Source: Streptomyces gelaticus (GTDB taxonomy: Bacteria; Actinomycetota; Actinomycetes; Streptomycetales; Streptomycetaceae). Taken from it: a DNA stretch of 50,372 nt. Position numbers and translations under genes: made by a program. The DNA lies in contig NZ_BMTF01000004.1 of the NCBI RefSeq assembly GCF_014649535.1, positions 1-50,372 on the forward strand, written 5' to 3'. Below the pieces are notes generated by a model, which did not search any database, was not told where the DNA came from, and saw only the letters and a program-made list of their open reading frames with translations. The first letter of the stretch is position 1. Every line of letters begins with the position of its first letter. Positions 43,407 through 50,372 of the stretch are shown here, piece after piece.

Positions 43407-44342
43407 ATGACCACAGTGAGCGAACGCGACGTCCAGCTGCTTCGCGACGCACTCGGCCCGCTCCGGGACCGCGAACAGATCGCCGAGCGGCTGCTCGACT
43501 CGTCGGCCAAGCACTCCTTCGACCCGGACAAGGAACTCGACTGGGAGGCGCCGGCCGAGGACGGCAAGTGGTTCTGGCCGCCCGAGCTGGTCTCGCTCTA
43601 CGACACCCCGCTGTGGCGGAAGATGTCCGAGGAGCAGCGGATGGAGCTGTCCCGGCACGAGGCGGCCTCGCTCGCCTCGCTGGGCATCTGGTTCGAGATC
43701 ATCCTCATGCAGCTGCTGGTCCGGCACATCTACGACCGGCCGGTGACCAGCAATCACGTCCGCTACGCGCTCACCGAGATAGCAGACGAGTGCCGGCACT
43801 CGATGATGTTCGGCCGCATGATCAAGTGGAGCGGCTCGCCCGACTACCCCGTGCCGCGCGTCTACCACAACCTCGCGCGGGTACTGAAGACTATCTCCAC
43901 CACCCCCGGTTCGTTCGCCTCGACCCTGCTCGGCGAGGAGATCCTGGACTGGATGCAGCGGCTGACCTTCCCGGACGAGCGCGTCCAGACGCTGGTGCGG
44001 GGCGTGACCCGCATCCATGTGGTCGAGGAGGCGCGGCACGTCCGCTACGCCCGCGAGGAGCTGCGCCGCCAGATGGTGACCGCCCCGCGCTGGGAGCGCG
44101 AACTGACCCGGCTGAGCTGCGGCGAGGCGGCGCGCGTCTTCTCCGTCTGCTTCATCAACCCGCGGGTGTACGAGAACGTCGGCCTGGACCGCCACGAGGC
44201 CGTCGCCCAGGTGAAGGCGAGCGGCCACCGGGCGGAGGTCATGCAGTCGGGCGCGAAGCGGCTGACGGACTTCTTCGACGACATCGGGGTGCTGAACGGG
44301 GTGGGCCGCAGGCTGTGGAAGCGCTCCGGCCTGCTGGCCTGA
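43407..44342 (+). CDS. AurF-family diiron N-oxygenase-like protein
   Basis: A 311-residue diiron oxygenase. All seven ligands of AurF (p-aminobenzoate N-oxygenase; E101, E136, H139, E196, H223, E227, H230 from memory) can be matched here to E97, E128, H131, E177, H204, E208 and H211, with the same spacing in the second half (27, 4 and 3). The extra histidine H204 distinguishes AurF-like enzymes from ordinary ferritin-like ones. It probably oxidises an amine or C-H bond. No biosynthetic genes surround it, so it is not obviously part of an antibiotic cluster. ATG is at 43407, with GAGGTG eight bases upstream. Confidence 0.85.
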   Translation: MTTVSERDVQLLRDALGPLRDREQIAERLLDSSAKHSFDPDKELDWEAPAEDGKWFWPPELVSLYDTPLWRKMSEEQRMELSRHEAASLASLGIWFEIILMQLLVRHIYDRPVTSNHVRYALTEIADECRHSMMFGRMIKWSGSPDYPVPRVYHNLARVLKTISTTPGSFASTLLGEEILDWMQRLTFPDERVQTLVRGVTRIHVVEEARHVRYAREELRRQMVTAPRWERELTRLSCGEAARVFSVCFINPRVYENVGLDRHEAVAQVKASGHRAEVMQSGAKRLTDFFDDIGVLNGVGRRLWKRSGLLA

Positions 44343-44381
44343 TCCGGTCCGGCACGAGGGACAGCCCTTAGGCTTCGGCGT

Positions 44382-45131
44382 ATGACCCCTGCTGCCGCCG
44401 CGCCACCGGCCCGCGCGTACCGAAGGCTCGGCGTCGAGGAGCGCCGGGCCCAGCTCCTCGGTGCCGCCCTCACCCTCTTCGCCCACCGGGCCCCCGACGA
44501 GGTCTCGCTCGACGAGGTCGCCACGGTCGCCGGGGTGTCCCGCCCACTCGTCTACCGCTACTTCCCCGGCGGGCGGCAGCAGTTGTACGAGGCGGCGCTG
44601 AGGTCCGCCGCCGAGCAGCTGATCCTGTGCTTCGGCGAACCGCCGGCAGGACCGCCCACCGAGCGGGTGACCCGGGTACTCGACCGCTACCTCGCCTTCG
44701 TCGACGAGCACGACACCGGGTTCAGCGCGCTGCTGCGTGGCGGCTCCGTCGTCGAGACCTCCCGTACGTCGGCGATCGTCGACGAGGTGCGGCGGGCGGC
44801 GGCCGAGCAGATCCTGCTGCATCTGGGCAGCGGCGAGGCGGCCGGCCCGAGGCTGCGGATGATGGTGCGCACCTGGATCGCGGCCGTCGAGGCGGCGTCC
44901 CTGATCTGGCTCGACGAGGGCAAGCAGCCCGCCGCGGCCGAACTGCGCGACTGGCTGGTCGACCAGTTGATGGTGCAGCTGGCCGCCACCGCGGCCACGG
45001 ACCGGGAGACCGCCTCGGCGATGACGGCTCTGCTGGCGCAGGAGACCGCCGGGGGTCCGGCCGGACGGCTGGCACAGCGGCTGGTCCCGGTGCTCGGCGA
45101 GGCGGCCCATCTGCTGGCCGAGGACGGCTGA
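44382..45131 (+). CDS. TetR-family transcriptional regulator
   Basis: A 249-residue regulator. The helix-turn-helix is in the N-terminal 70 residues ([21 protein letters not shown]), the typical TetR sequence, and the rest is an all-helical ligand domain. ATG at 44382 has TAGGCT seven bases upstream, so the mRNA is probably leaderless. It is 39 bases after the AurF-type gene and could be cotranscribed. It is the obvious candidate to control the divergent diiron pair. Confidence 0.92.
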   Translation: MTPAAAAPPARAYRRLGVEERRAQLLGAALTLFAHRAPDEVSLDEVATVAGVSRPLVYRYFPGGRQQLYEAALRSAAEQLILCFGEPPAGPPTERVTRVLDRYLAFVDEHDTGFSALLRGGSVVETSRTSAIVDEVRRAAAEQILLHLGSGEAAGPRLRMMVRTWIAAVEAASLIWLDEGKQPAAAELRDWLVDQLMVQLAATAATDRETASAMTALLAQETAGGPAGRLAQRLVPVLGEAAHLLAEDG

Positions 45132-45148
45132 TCGGTCAGACTGGGGCG

Positions 45149-45415
45149 GTGAGAAGCGAGAACACCGCCTTCACCGGCGGGCCCCTGGACGGGCGGGTAC
45201 TGCCCGTCCTCGTCGGCCCGACCGGCCATCCGCCCAAGTGGTACGAGGTCCCGGTACCGGCCGCCGACGGCGGTCCCGCAACCGTGTACGCGTACCGCAG
45301 AGTGCCGGCCGGCCACTCCAAGCGGCTGGGGCTCCCGCGCGGCTGGGTGTACGAGTACGCTCCCGGGGGCCGCGAGCGGCACAGCCCCAAGTGGCCCTGG
45401 TCGAAGCCGGACTGA
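45149..45415 (+). CDS. Small conserved hypothetical protein
   Basis: An 88-residue soluble protein with motifs [25 protein letters not shown] and [14 protein letters not shown]. The aromatic and proline-rich beta pattern suggests a small SH3-like or beta-barrel fold, but I do not recognise the family. GTG at 45149 has CAGACT six bases upstream, giving a probable leaderless start. It lies 17 bases after the TetR gene on the same strand. Third-position GC is high throughout. Confidence 0.75.
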   Translation: MRSENTAFTGGPLDGRVLPVLVGPTGHPPKWYEVPVPAADGGPATVYAYRRVPAGHSKRLGLPRGWVYEYAPGGRERHSPKWPWSKPD

Positions 45416-45498
45416 GGACACGGGGCCGATGGGGTGAGGGGTGGCCGGTCTAAGATCGACGCTCTGGTGCCCAGGCACGGTCAGCGAGGGGGTGCGCC

Positions 45499-48030
45499 AT
45501 GGAGGCGCTGCGTCAGGACGATCCACGCCGCTTCGGCCCGTACACCGTGCTGGCGCGGTTGAGAGGGACCGCGAGCAGCGTGCAGTACCTCGCACGCGAC
45601 ACGGCCTCCGAGGACGCGGTGGTGATCACCGCCGCCCGCCCCGAGCTCGCCGCACTGCCCGCCTTCCGGCGCCGCTTCCAGGCGGAGGCCCGCACCGCGG
45701 ACCGACTGACCGGCCACTGGGTCCAGACCCGGCTGGGCGGCCCGGAGGACACCCCGGACGAAGAGCCGCTGTGGATGGCGGGCCCGTACATACCGGCGCT
45801 GACGCTCGCCGAGGCGATCGAGCTCACCGGGCCGCTTCCCGAGCGTGCCGTGCGGATACTGGGCGCGGGCCTCGCCGAGACCCTCTCCCGGGTGCACGCC
45901 ACCGGAGCCGTGCTCCAGGGCCTCGCTCCCCGGACGGTGCTGCTGGCCGAGGACGGGCCGCGGCTCACCGCCTTCGGCCCGCTGGGCGCCGCGGCCGACG
46001 CGGAGGCCCGGCCCGGCGGGCAGTTGTCCGTACGGCTCGGCTATCTCACCCCGGAGCAGGTCGAGGGCGAGGAGCCCGGACCGGCCTCCGATCTCTTCGT
46101 GCTGGGCCTGCTGCTGGCGTACGCGGCCACCGGCACGACCCCGCTCGCCGACGGCCCGGCCGCCGAGGGTGCCGAGCGGATCGCCCGCACCGCTCCCGAA
46201 CTCGGCGCGGTTCCCGAGGAGTTGCGCGGTCTGATCGCCCGCTGCCTGGAGAAGGACCCGGCCGAGCGGCCGAGCGCCGGGGCGGTGGCGGCCGAGCTGG
46301 CCCTGGAGGGGGCGGCGGGCCTGGCGAAGGGCGGCTGGCTGCCGGAGCGGCTGGCCGCCGCGGTGGCGGAGCAGGGGGTGCGCGTACGGGAGACGGTCGC
46401 GGCCGGTGCGCCGGTGGACGCGGTGGCCGGTGGCCCGGTCGACGCGGTGGTGCCCGCCCCCGCTCCGGCCCCCGATCCCGCCCCGGGCCCGGATACGCGG
46501 ACCGCTCAGCTCGGGGACATCGGGCGTGTCCCGAGGACCGACCGGCCGACGACCCAGCTGTCCGTCCCGCCCGAACTCACCGGACGCCCCGCCGCCGCCC
46601 CCGCCCCCGCCCCGGCCCTGCCCGGCGGGGTGCCCGCCGTGCCTCCACCCATGGTCCCGGTGACCCCGCGCCCCCTGCCCGTCCCCACGAGTCGCGCCGC
46701 CGCCCCTTCCTCCGCCGTGGACCGGCGCGGTCTGCTGATCGGGCTCGCCGCCGGGGCCGCGGGGCTGGTCGTCGGTGGCGGCGGTGTGCTGGCGCTGGGC
46801 GGTGGCGGAGGGGACACGGACGACCCGAAGCCCGCGCCGGGCCACAGCGGTCCCACCGTCGCGGGACTGCCGCCGCAACCCCGCTGGGTGTACACGCACC
46901 CGGCGGCGGAACCGGCACCGCTCACCGCCGCCGTCTGGAACGAGCGGCTGCTGGTGCTCACCGGCAAGAGCGGCGCGACCGCCGTGGACCTGCGCACCGG
47001 GCTCCGTGCCTGGCAGAACGCGGACGCAGCCGACGCGGAGGCCGCGCTCCCCGCCGGCAAGGACCTCTGCTTCGTCGCCGCCCCCACCGGGTTCCTCTGG
47101 CTGTCGCCGAAGGACGGGAAGACCGTGCACCGGGTGGACCACGCGGCCCTGTCCCCCGGAATGCCGAAGCTCTCGGCGCCGGAGTTCGTCGGGGCGTCCG
47201 GACCGGTGATCTGGTTCACCGGCGCCGAGACGGTCACCGTCAAGGCCCCGCCGCCGAAGAAGGGCAAGAAGCGCGGCAAGGACCGGCAGGTCGTCAGGGC
47301 CTATCTCTTCGCGTACGACATCGTGCGGCGCGCGCAGCTGTGGCGGACCCCCGTACCCGCCGGTCGCGGCACCGCCGCCCCCGTCCACCGGCTGATCGCG
47401 GTCCGCCAGGACGACCTGGTGGTACGTCAGACCCCGGCCACTCTCGCCCCCGGCGACGTCAAGGCCGCCAAGGGCAGGGCCGTCTTCCGGAGCTTCGACC
47501 GCAGGACCGGCAAGGCGCTGTGGAGCAAGCAGTTCGGCACGGTCGCCCCGGACGCGGCTGCCACGGGCGACGACCGGGGACTGCTGTACGCGGCGGTGGG
47601 CGACGACCTCCAGACGTTCGAGACCCCGTCCGGCAAGCCGAAGTGGACACTGAACGGCACCGGCGGCACCCCGTACGGCACCCCCGTCGTCACCGGAACG
47701 GTGCTGCACACCACCAACCGCAACCAGGAAGTGGGCGCGGTCGAGCGGGAGACCGGGCGGCTGCGCTGGCGACGCTCGACGGAGGCTGCGATCACCACCG
47801 CCGCCCCCGCCGTCACCCTCAGCACGACCGGCCGTACGCTGCTGGCCGCGGACGCGTCCCAGGTCACCGCGTTCGCCGCCGAGGACGGGCGGCGGCTGTG
47901 GAAGTTCCAGGACATCGGCACCCAGGACCCGAAGGGCCCCACGGTCACCGCTCCGTACCGGGTAATGACGGCCGGCCGGACGGCCGTCGTGCAACGCGAC
48001 CGGATCTTCTACGCGTTCCCGGTCGCCTAG
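45499..48030 (+). CDS. Pseudokinase fused to a membrane helix and PQQ-type beta-propeller
   Basis: An 843-residue protein. Residues 1-270 align with Streptomyces PknB-type Ser/Thr kinases (FGPYTVLARLRGTASS, YLARD, ARPEL), but every catalytic residue is changed. The VAVK lysine is T44. HRD reads L139-Q140-G141, the catalytic-loop asparagine is T, and DFG is A158-F159-G160. The glycine loop is also degraded. A Pro/Ala-rich linker follows, then a membrane helix (about 412-440, GLLIGLAAGAAGLVVGGG), and an extracellular domain of about 390 residues with repeated W-x-tryptophan-docking-like PQQ propeller blades (ALWSKQFG, KPKWTLNG, RLRWRRS, RLWKFQD). It probably senses an extracellular ligand and relays by protein contact rather than phosphorylation. 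ATG is at 45499 with GAGGGGG upstream. Confidence 0.88.
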   Translation: MEALRQDDPRRFGPYTVLARLRGTASSVQYLARDTASEDAVVITAARPELAALPAFRRRFQAEARTADRLTGHWVQTRLGGPEDTPDEEPLWMAGPYIPALTLAEAIELTGPLPERAVRILGAGLAETLSRVHATGAVLQGLAPRTVLLAEDGPRLTAFGPLGAAADAEARPGGQLSVRLGYLTPEQVEGEEPGPASDLFVLGLLLAYAATGTTPLADGPAAEGAERIARTAPELGAVPEELRGLIARCLEKDPAERPSAGAVAAELALEGAAGLAKGGWLPERLAAAVAEQGVRVRETVAAGAPVDAVAGGPVDAVVPAPAPAPDPAPGPDTRTAQLGDIGRVPRTDRPTTQLSVPPELTGRPAAAPAPAPALPGGVPAVPPPMVPVTPRPLPVPTSRAAAPSSAVDRRGLLIGLAAGAAGLVVGGGGVLALGGGGGDTDDPKPAPGHSGPTVAGLPPQPRWVYTHPAAEPAPLTAAVWNERLLVLTGKSGATAVDLRTGLRAWQNADAADAEAALPAGKDLCFVAAPTGFLWLSPKDGKTVHRVDHAALSPGMPKLSAPEFVGASGPVIWFTGAETVTVKAPPPKKGKKRGKDRQVVRAYLFAYDIVRRAQLWRTPVPAGRGTAAPVHRLIAVRQDDLVVRQTPATLAPGDVKAAKGRAVFRSFDRRTGKALWSKQFGTVAPDAAATGDDRGLLYAAVGDDLQTFETPSGKPKWTLNGTGGTPYGTPVVTGTVLHTTNRNQEVGAVERETGRLRWRRSTEAAITTAAPAVTLSTTGRTLLAADASQVTAFAAEDGRRLWKFQDIGTQDPKGPTVTAPYRVMTAGRTAVVQRDRIFYAFPVA

Positions 48031-48118
48031 AGCGTACGAGCGAATCCTCTGCCGCCACGCCGCGCGGTTCTTGCATCTCCCGACACCGAGTGACCGTATT
48101 GTTCCGTTGCGCTCACTT

Positions 48119-48133
48119 ATGGGGTATCCCCAT
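48119..48133. promoter_or_regulatory. Palindrome upstream of the NlpC/P60 gene
   Basis: ATGGGG-TAT-CCCCAT is a perfect 6-base inverted repeat centred 35 bases before the GTG at 48161. It could be an operator or an mRNA leader hairpin. No c-di-AMP riboswitch core was found upstream. Confidence 0.45.
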
Positions 48134-48160
48134 GATCGCCCCGTCATCGGAGGTGATGTC

Positions 48161-49318
48161 GTGTCAGGCGGAGTCTTGCGTGCGGTCTGCGCCGCCGCCC
48201 TGGCCACGCTCGTCGTGACCTCGCCGGCGGCCGCCGCGCCCGTGGCCCCGGACCCCGCGGCGCCCGCGGGTGCGAACAGGAGCGTCTCCCAGCTCCTGTC
48301 CGAGCTGCGGCAGCTGTACCAGAAGGCCGAGGAGGCCACCGAAAAGTACAACGGGACCGCCGCGGAGCTGAAGAAGCGCGCGGCACAGGCGAAGAAGCTC
48401 GACGCCGAGCTCGTCGCCGCCCGGAGCGCACTGTCCGGCAGCCGCGACGAGGCCGGGCGCCTGGCCCGGCAGCAGTACCAGGGCCGGTCCGACTTCTCCT
48501 CGTACGTGCGGCTGCTGCTGTCCCCGGACCCCGAGCACCTGCTGGACCAGGAGCATGTGCTCCGGCACGCGGCGGCCGCGCGGGCGGCGACCGTGAAGCG
48601 GCTCACCGGCGCCGAGGAGCGCGCCGACGAACTGGCCACCGAGTCCCGCAAGGTGCTCGACCGGCAGCAGGTGCTGGCAGCGAAGCAGAAGAAGCAGCGG
48701 GACACGGTCCGGTCGCGGCTGAAGGCCGTCGAGAAAGTGCTGGCCACGCTCTCCGGCCCACAGCTCACCGAGCTGTCCCGCCTCGAACAGCGGGACACGA
48801 AGAAGGCGCAGGGCGCTTTGGTCGCCTCCGGGGCGCTGTCCTCCACGAGGCCGCCGTCCGAAGCGGGTGGCGAGGCGGTGAAGTACGCGATCGCCCAGGT
48901 CGGCAAGCCGTACCTGTGGGGCGCCGAGGGGCCGGAGTCCTTCGACTGCTCGGGACTCACCTCGCAGGCCTGGGCGAAGGCGGGCCGGGTCATTCCGCGG
49001 ACGTCGCAGGAGCAGTGGCGGCAGCTGCGGAAGGTGCCGACGAACGCACTGCGTCCGGGTGACCTGGTGATCTACTTCCCGAAGGCCACCCATGTGGCGC
49101 TGTACCTCGGCAACGGCCTGGTGGTGCAGGCCCCCCGGCCGGGCTCGCGGGTGAAGGTCTCGCCGGTGGCGTCGAACCCGCTGCTCGGCGCCGTACGGCC
49201 CGACCCGCGGAGCGCGCCGCTGTCCACGTACAGGCCGCCGCGGCTCCCGCAGGGGGCCTCCGCCGGTTCGGACACGGGTTACAGCTCCTCGTCGGCCCCC
49301 TCGGCCCCCGGGCAGTAG
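48161..49318 (+). CDS. Secreted NlpC/P60 peptidoglycan endopeptidase
   Basis: A 385-residue exported cell-wall hydrolase. The signal peptide (residues 1-26, cut after SPAAAA) is followed by a coiled-coil region of about 170 residues (45-215) rich in K, E, R and A. The C-terminal NlpC/P60 domain has the catalytic cysteine C263 in FDCSGLTSQAW and histidine H311 in THVALYLGNG. It cleaves stem peptides, typically gamma-D-Glu to diaminopimelate. The coiled coil resembles RipA/CwlO-type autoinhibitory or complex-binding segments. The start is GTG at 48161 with GGAGGTG upstream. An earlier in-frame ATG lacks such a site. Its last 40 bases overlap the convergent small gene. Confidence 0.9.
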   Translation: MSGGVLRAVCAAALATLVVTSPAAAAPVAPDPAAPAGANRSVSQLLSELRQLYQKAEEATEKYNGTAAELKKRAAQAKKLDAELVAARSALSGSRDEAGRLARQQYQGRSDFSSYVRLLLSPDPEHLLDQEHVLRHAAAARAATVKRLTGAEERADELATESRKVLDRQQVLAAKQKKQRDTVRSRLKAVEKVLATLSGPQLTELSRLEQRDTKKAQGALVASGALSSTRPPSEAGGEAVKYAIAQVGKPYLWGAEGPESFDCSGLTSQAWAKAGRVIPRTSQEQWRQLRKVPTNALRPGDLVIYFPKATHVALYLGNGLVVQAPRPGSRVKVSPVASNPLLGAVRPDPRSAPLSTYRPPRLPQGASAGSDTGYSSSSAPSAPGQ

Positions 49319-49425
49319 ACGGAGTCGCGGGCGCGGGCGGCCGAACGCATCGTGTCCGCCGTGTTGTCGTCGGGGACCCTGATCTCCTGCATGCCGCCCA
49401 TCTCGGGTGTGGTTGTCCTAGCCAT
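49279..49425 (-). CDS. Small 48-residue hypothetical protein
   Basis: A 48-residue open frame on the minus strand starting with ATG at 49425. The start MARTTTPEMGGMQEIRVPDD precedes an Asp/Glu-rich end (GAEGADEEL). Third codon positions are nearly all G or C, including the part outside the NlpC/P60 gene, which supports it as real. No ribosome binding site is obvious. A CAATAT box lies 12 bases upstream and may give a short leader. The family is unknown, and it overlaps the 3' end of the convergent NlpC/P60 gene by 40 bases. Confidence 0.5.
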   Translation of the reverse strand: MARTTTPEMGGMQEIRVPDDNTADTMRSAARARDSVYCPGAEGADEEL

Positions 49426-49560
49426 GTCGGAGCGGTGATATTGCCGGGATGGCTGCGCGGTACGCGGCGATTCCGTAGCGCCCCGCATGGCACCGGCCCG
49501 TTACGCCCTCACCGGGTCCCCGCCCACGGCGGGTGGCGGGCCCGTCCGGATGTCAGGCGG

Positions 49561-49640
49561 TGTCACGGTCGGTGTCAGCCCGTGTGACACGGCGTCTGCC
49601 CAAGGCTTTGGATGTCACGGGGTCCTGACTGTCACGGGGT
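49561..49640. repeat. TGTCACGG direct repeats in a non-coding region
   Basis: TGTCACGG occurs at 49561, 49613 and 49630 (the last two as TGTCACGGGGT, 17 bases apart), with a partly inverted CGTGTGACA at 49581. They lie 136-215 bases upstream of the small gene at 49279-49425. The rest of 49426-49749 contains only a terminator. Confidence 0.5.
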
Positions 49641-49672
49641 GTCGGGCCGGTCACCGCGTTGGCGACCGGGCC

Positions 49673-49704
49673 GTCCGTGGGCCGCCCGAGGACGGCCCAC
49701 GGAC
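49673..49704 (-). terminator. Terminator after the monooxygenase-like gene
   Basis: GTCCGTGGGCCG (49673-49684) pairs perfectly over 12 bases with CGGCCCACGGAC (49693-49704) around an 8-base loop, 46 bases after the stop. Confidence 0.75.
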
Positions 49705-49749
49705 ACCGGCGTTCAACGACGTCGACCGCCTGTTGTGCAGATCGGACAC

Positions 49750-50372
49750 CTACGCAGCCGCAGAGACCTCGGCGAGGTACGCGTTGGCCTTCTCCGGGTC
49801 GAAGAAGAAGTTCTCGAAGTCCGCCGGGTTGTTGAAGCCGTTGGCGAAGCGGTCGGCGACCGGCTGGAGCCGGCCGGCGGCGCCGATCAGGTTCAGTACG
49901 TGCTCCGGCGGTACGCCGAGCATCGCGTTGGTCCACTTCACGACATGCTGCGCGGTGTCCCAGTAGCGGTCGAACGTGGCCTGCATCCACTCCGCGTCGA
50001 ACTCCCGGTCACCGTGCTCGGTGATCGAGTCCAGGTAGGCGTTGGCGCACTTGGAGGCCGAGTTGGAGCCCTGTCCGGTGACCGGGTCGTTGGCGACGAC
50101 CACGTCCGCGACGCCGAGCACCAGACCGCCGCTGGGCAGCCGGCCGATCGGCTTGCGGACGGTCGGGGCGTAACGGCCCGCCAGAGTGCCGTTGGCGTCG
50201 GTCAGTTCGACCTTGGTGGCGCGGGCGTACTCCCACGGCGTGAACCGCTCCATCAGCTCCAGCGTCTTCGCCAGGTGCTCGGAGGGGTCCTTGATGCCCT
50301 GGAAGACATCGAGCGGGCCGCCCGGGATGCCTTCCCAGAACAGGATGTCGGCGCGGCCGGAGGTGGTCAGCG
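49750..50372 (-). CDS. Styrene/indole monooxygenase-like flavoprotein, C-terminal part
   Basis: The last 207 codons of an open frame that continues past the window end. The sequence has LPSGGLVLGVADVVVANDPVTGQG, the C-terminal FAD-contacting segment of the StyA-type monooxygenases, and YWDTAQHVVKWTNAMLG. The Rossmann FAD-binding N-terminus is beyond 50372. StyA enzymes epoxidise styrene or indole using FADH2 from a separate reductase. The gene is read toward the window start and ends before the hairpin at 49673-49704. Confidence 0.8.
   Translation of the reverse strand, partial: LTTSGRADILFWEGIPGGPLDVFQGIKDPSEHLAKTLELMERFTPWEYARATKVELTDANGTLAGRYAPTVRKPIGRLPSGGLVLGVADVVVANDPVTGQGSNSASKCANAYLDSITEHGDREFDAEWMQATFDRYWDTAQHVVKWTNAMLGVPPEHVLNLIGAAGRLQPVADRFANGFNNPADFENFFFDPEKANAYLAEVSAAA

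Noticed and set aside
42120..44342. The diiron pair as part of an aureothin-like antibiotic cluster
   Set aside because: No polyketide synthase, nonribosomal synthetase, p-aminobenzoate synthase or transporter genes are within the window on either side.
48031..48160. A c-di-AMP (ydaO-type) riboswitch before the NlpC/P60 gene
   Set aside because: The leader is too short and lacks the conserved core; only a simple palindrome is present.
45481..48993. A 1170-codon frame antisense to the pseudokinase and NlpC/P60 genes
   Set aside because: It spans two well-supported genes and their intergenic region and shows only mirrored codon bias.

Overview
The window is a stretch of chromosome from a Streptomyces or very close relative. 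Evidence is the very high GC content, strong G/C preference at third codon positions, frequent GTG and TTG starts, and gene order. From memory, atpIBEFHAGDC, glyA, a phosphatase-like gene, sua5, prmC, prfA, rpmE, an LCP gene, rho, thrB, thrC, hom, lysA and nrtL follow the Streptomyces coelicolor SCO5352-SCO5375 core region, and the Ku/ligD and RodA/PBP genes follow the SCO5300-5309 region. No mobile element, integrase or CRISPR array was seen.

Layout. 1-293: 3' end of a GH18 chitinase. 507-3980: a compact cassette of two convergent units, an acyl-CoA ligase facing a Rieske oxygenase plus PaaI-type thioesterase. Each unit starts at an almost identical palindromic operator lying over its -10 box. 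4051-12611: DUF2550 gene and the complete nine-gene F1Fo ATP synthase operon on the minus strand, with a probable Rex redox operator upstream. 12730-26922: minus-strand housekeeping block for envelope glycan priming (WecA/TagO-like), one-carbon metabolism (GlyA), translation (Sua5, PrmC, PrfA, L31), cell-wall polymer attachment (LCP), termination (Rho) and threonine synthesis (ThrB, ThrC, Hom). 27018-29924: LysA, a catalytic-core-less ArgRS relative (NrtL) and a single-domain response regulator. 30142-30213: tRNA-Arg(CCG).

30306-32957: a small conserved gene, then Ku and the LigD polymerase domain divergently transcribed (bacterial NHEJ). 33161-37859: HEAT-repeat protein, zinc ribbon, lipoprotein and an orphan sensor kinase, in two coupled pairs. 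37984-41889: FtsW/RodA transglycosylase, class B PBP and a short amidase. 42120-45131: two different diiron carboxylate proteins transcribed divergently, the second with a full AurF ligand set, followed by a TetR regulator. 45149-50372: a small protein, a pseudokinase-beta-propeller membrane protein, a secreted NlpC/P60 hydrolase, a 48-residue convergent gene, and the 3' part of a styrene/indole monooxygenase-like flavoprotein.

Most noteworthy: (i) the matched operators bracketing the ligase/Rieske cassette, with no regulator gene beside it; (ii) the phosphatase-like protein whose catalytic Cys is Ser; (iii) the pseudokinase lacking every catalytic residue but fused to a membrane segment and propeller; (iv) the divergent diiron pair with TetR; (v) the lipoprotein/orphan kinase pair; (vi) the Rex-like operator upstream of the ATP synthase. 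All functions are inferred from sequence motifs and remembered family knowledge; no database search was run.
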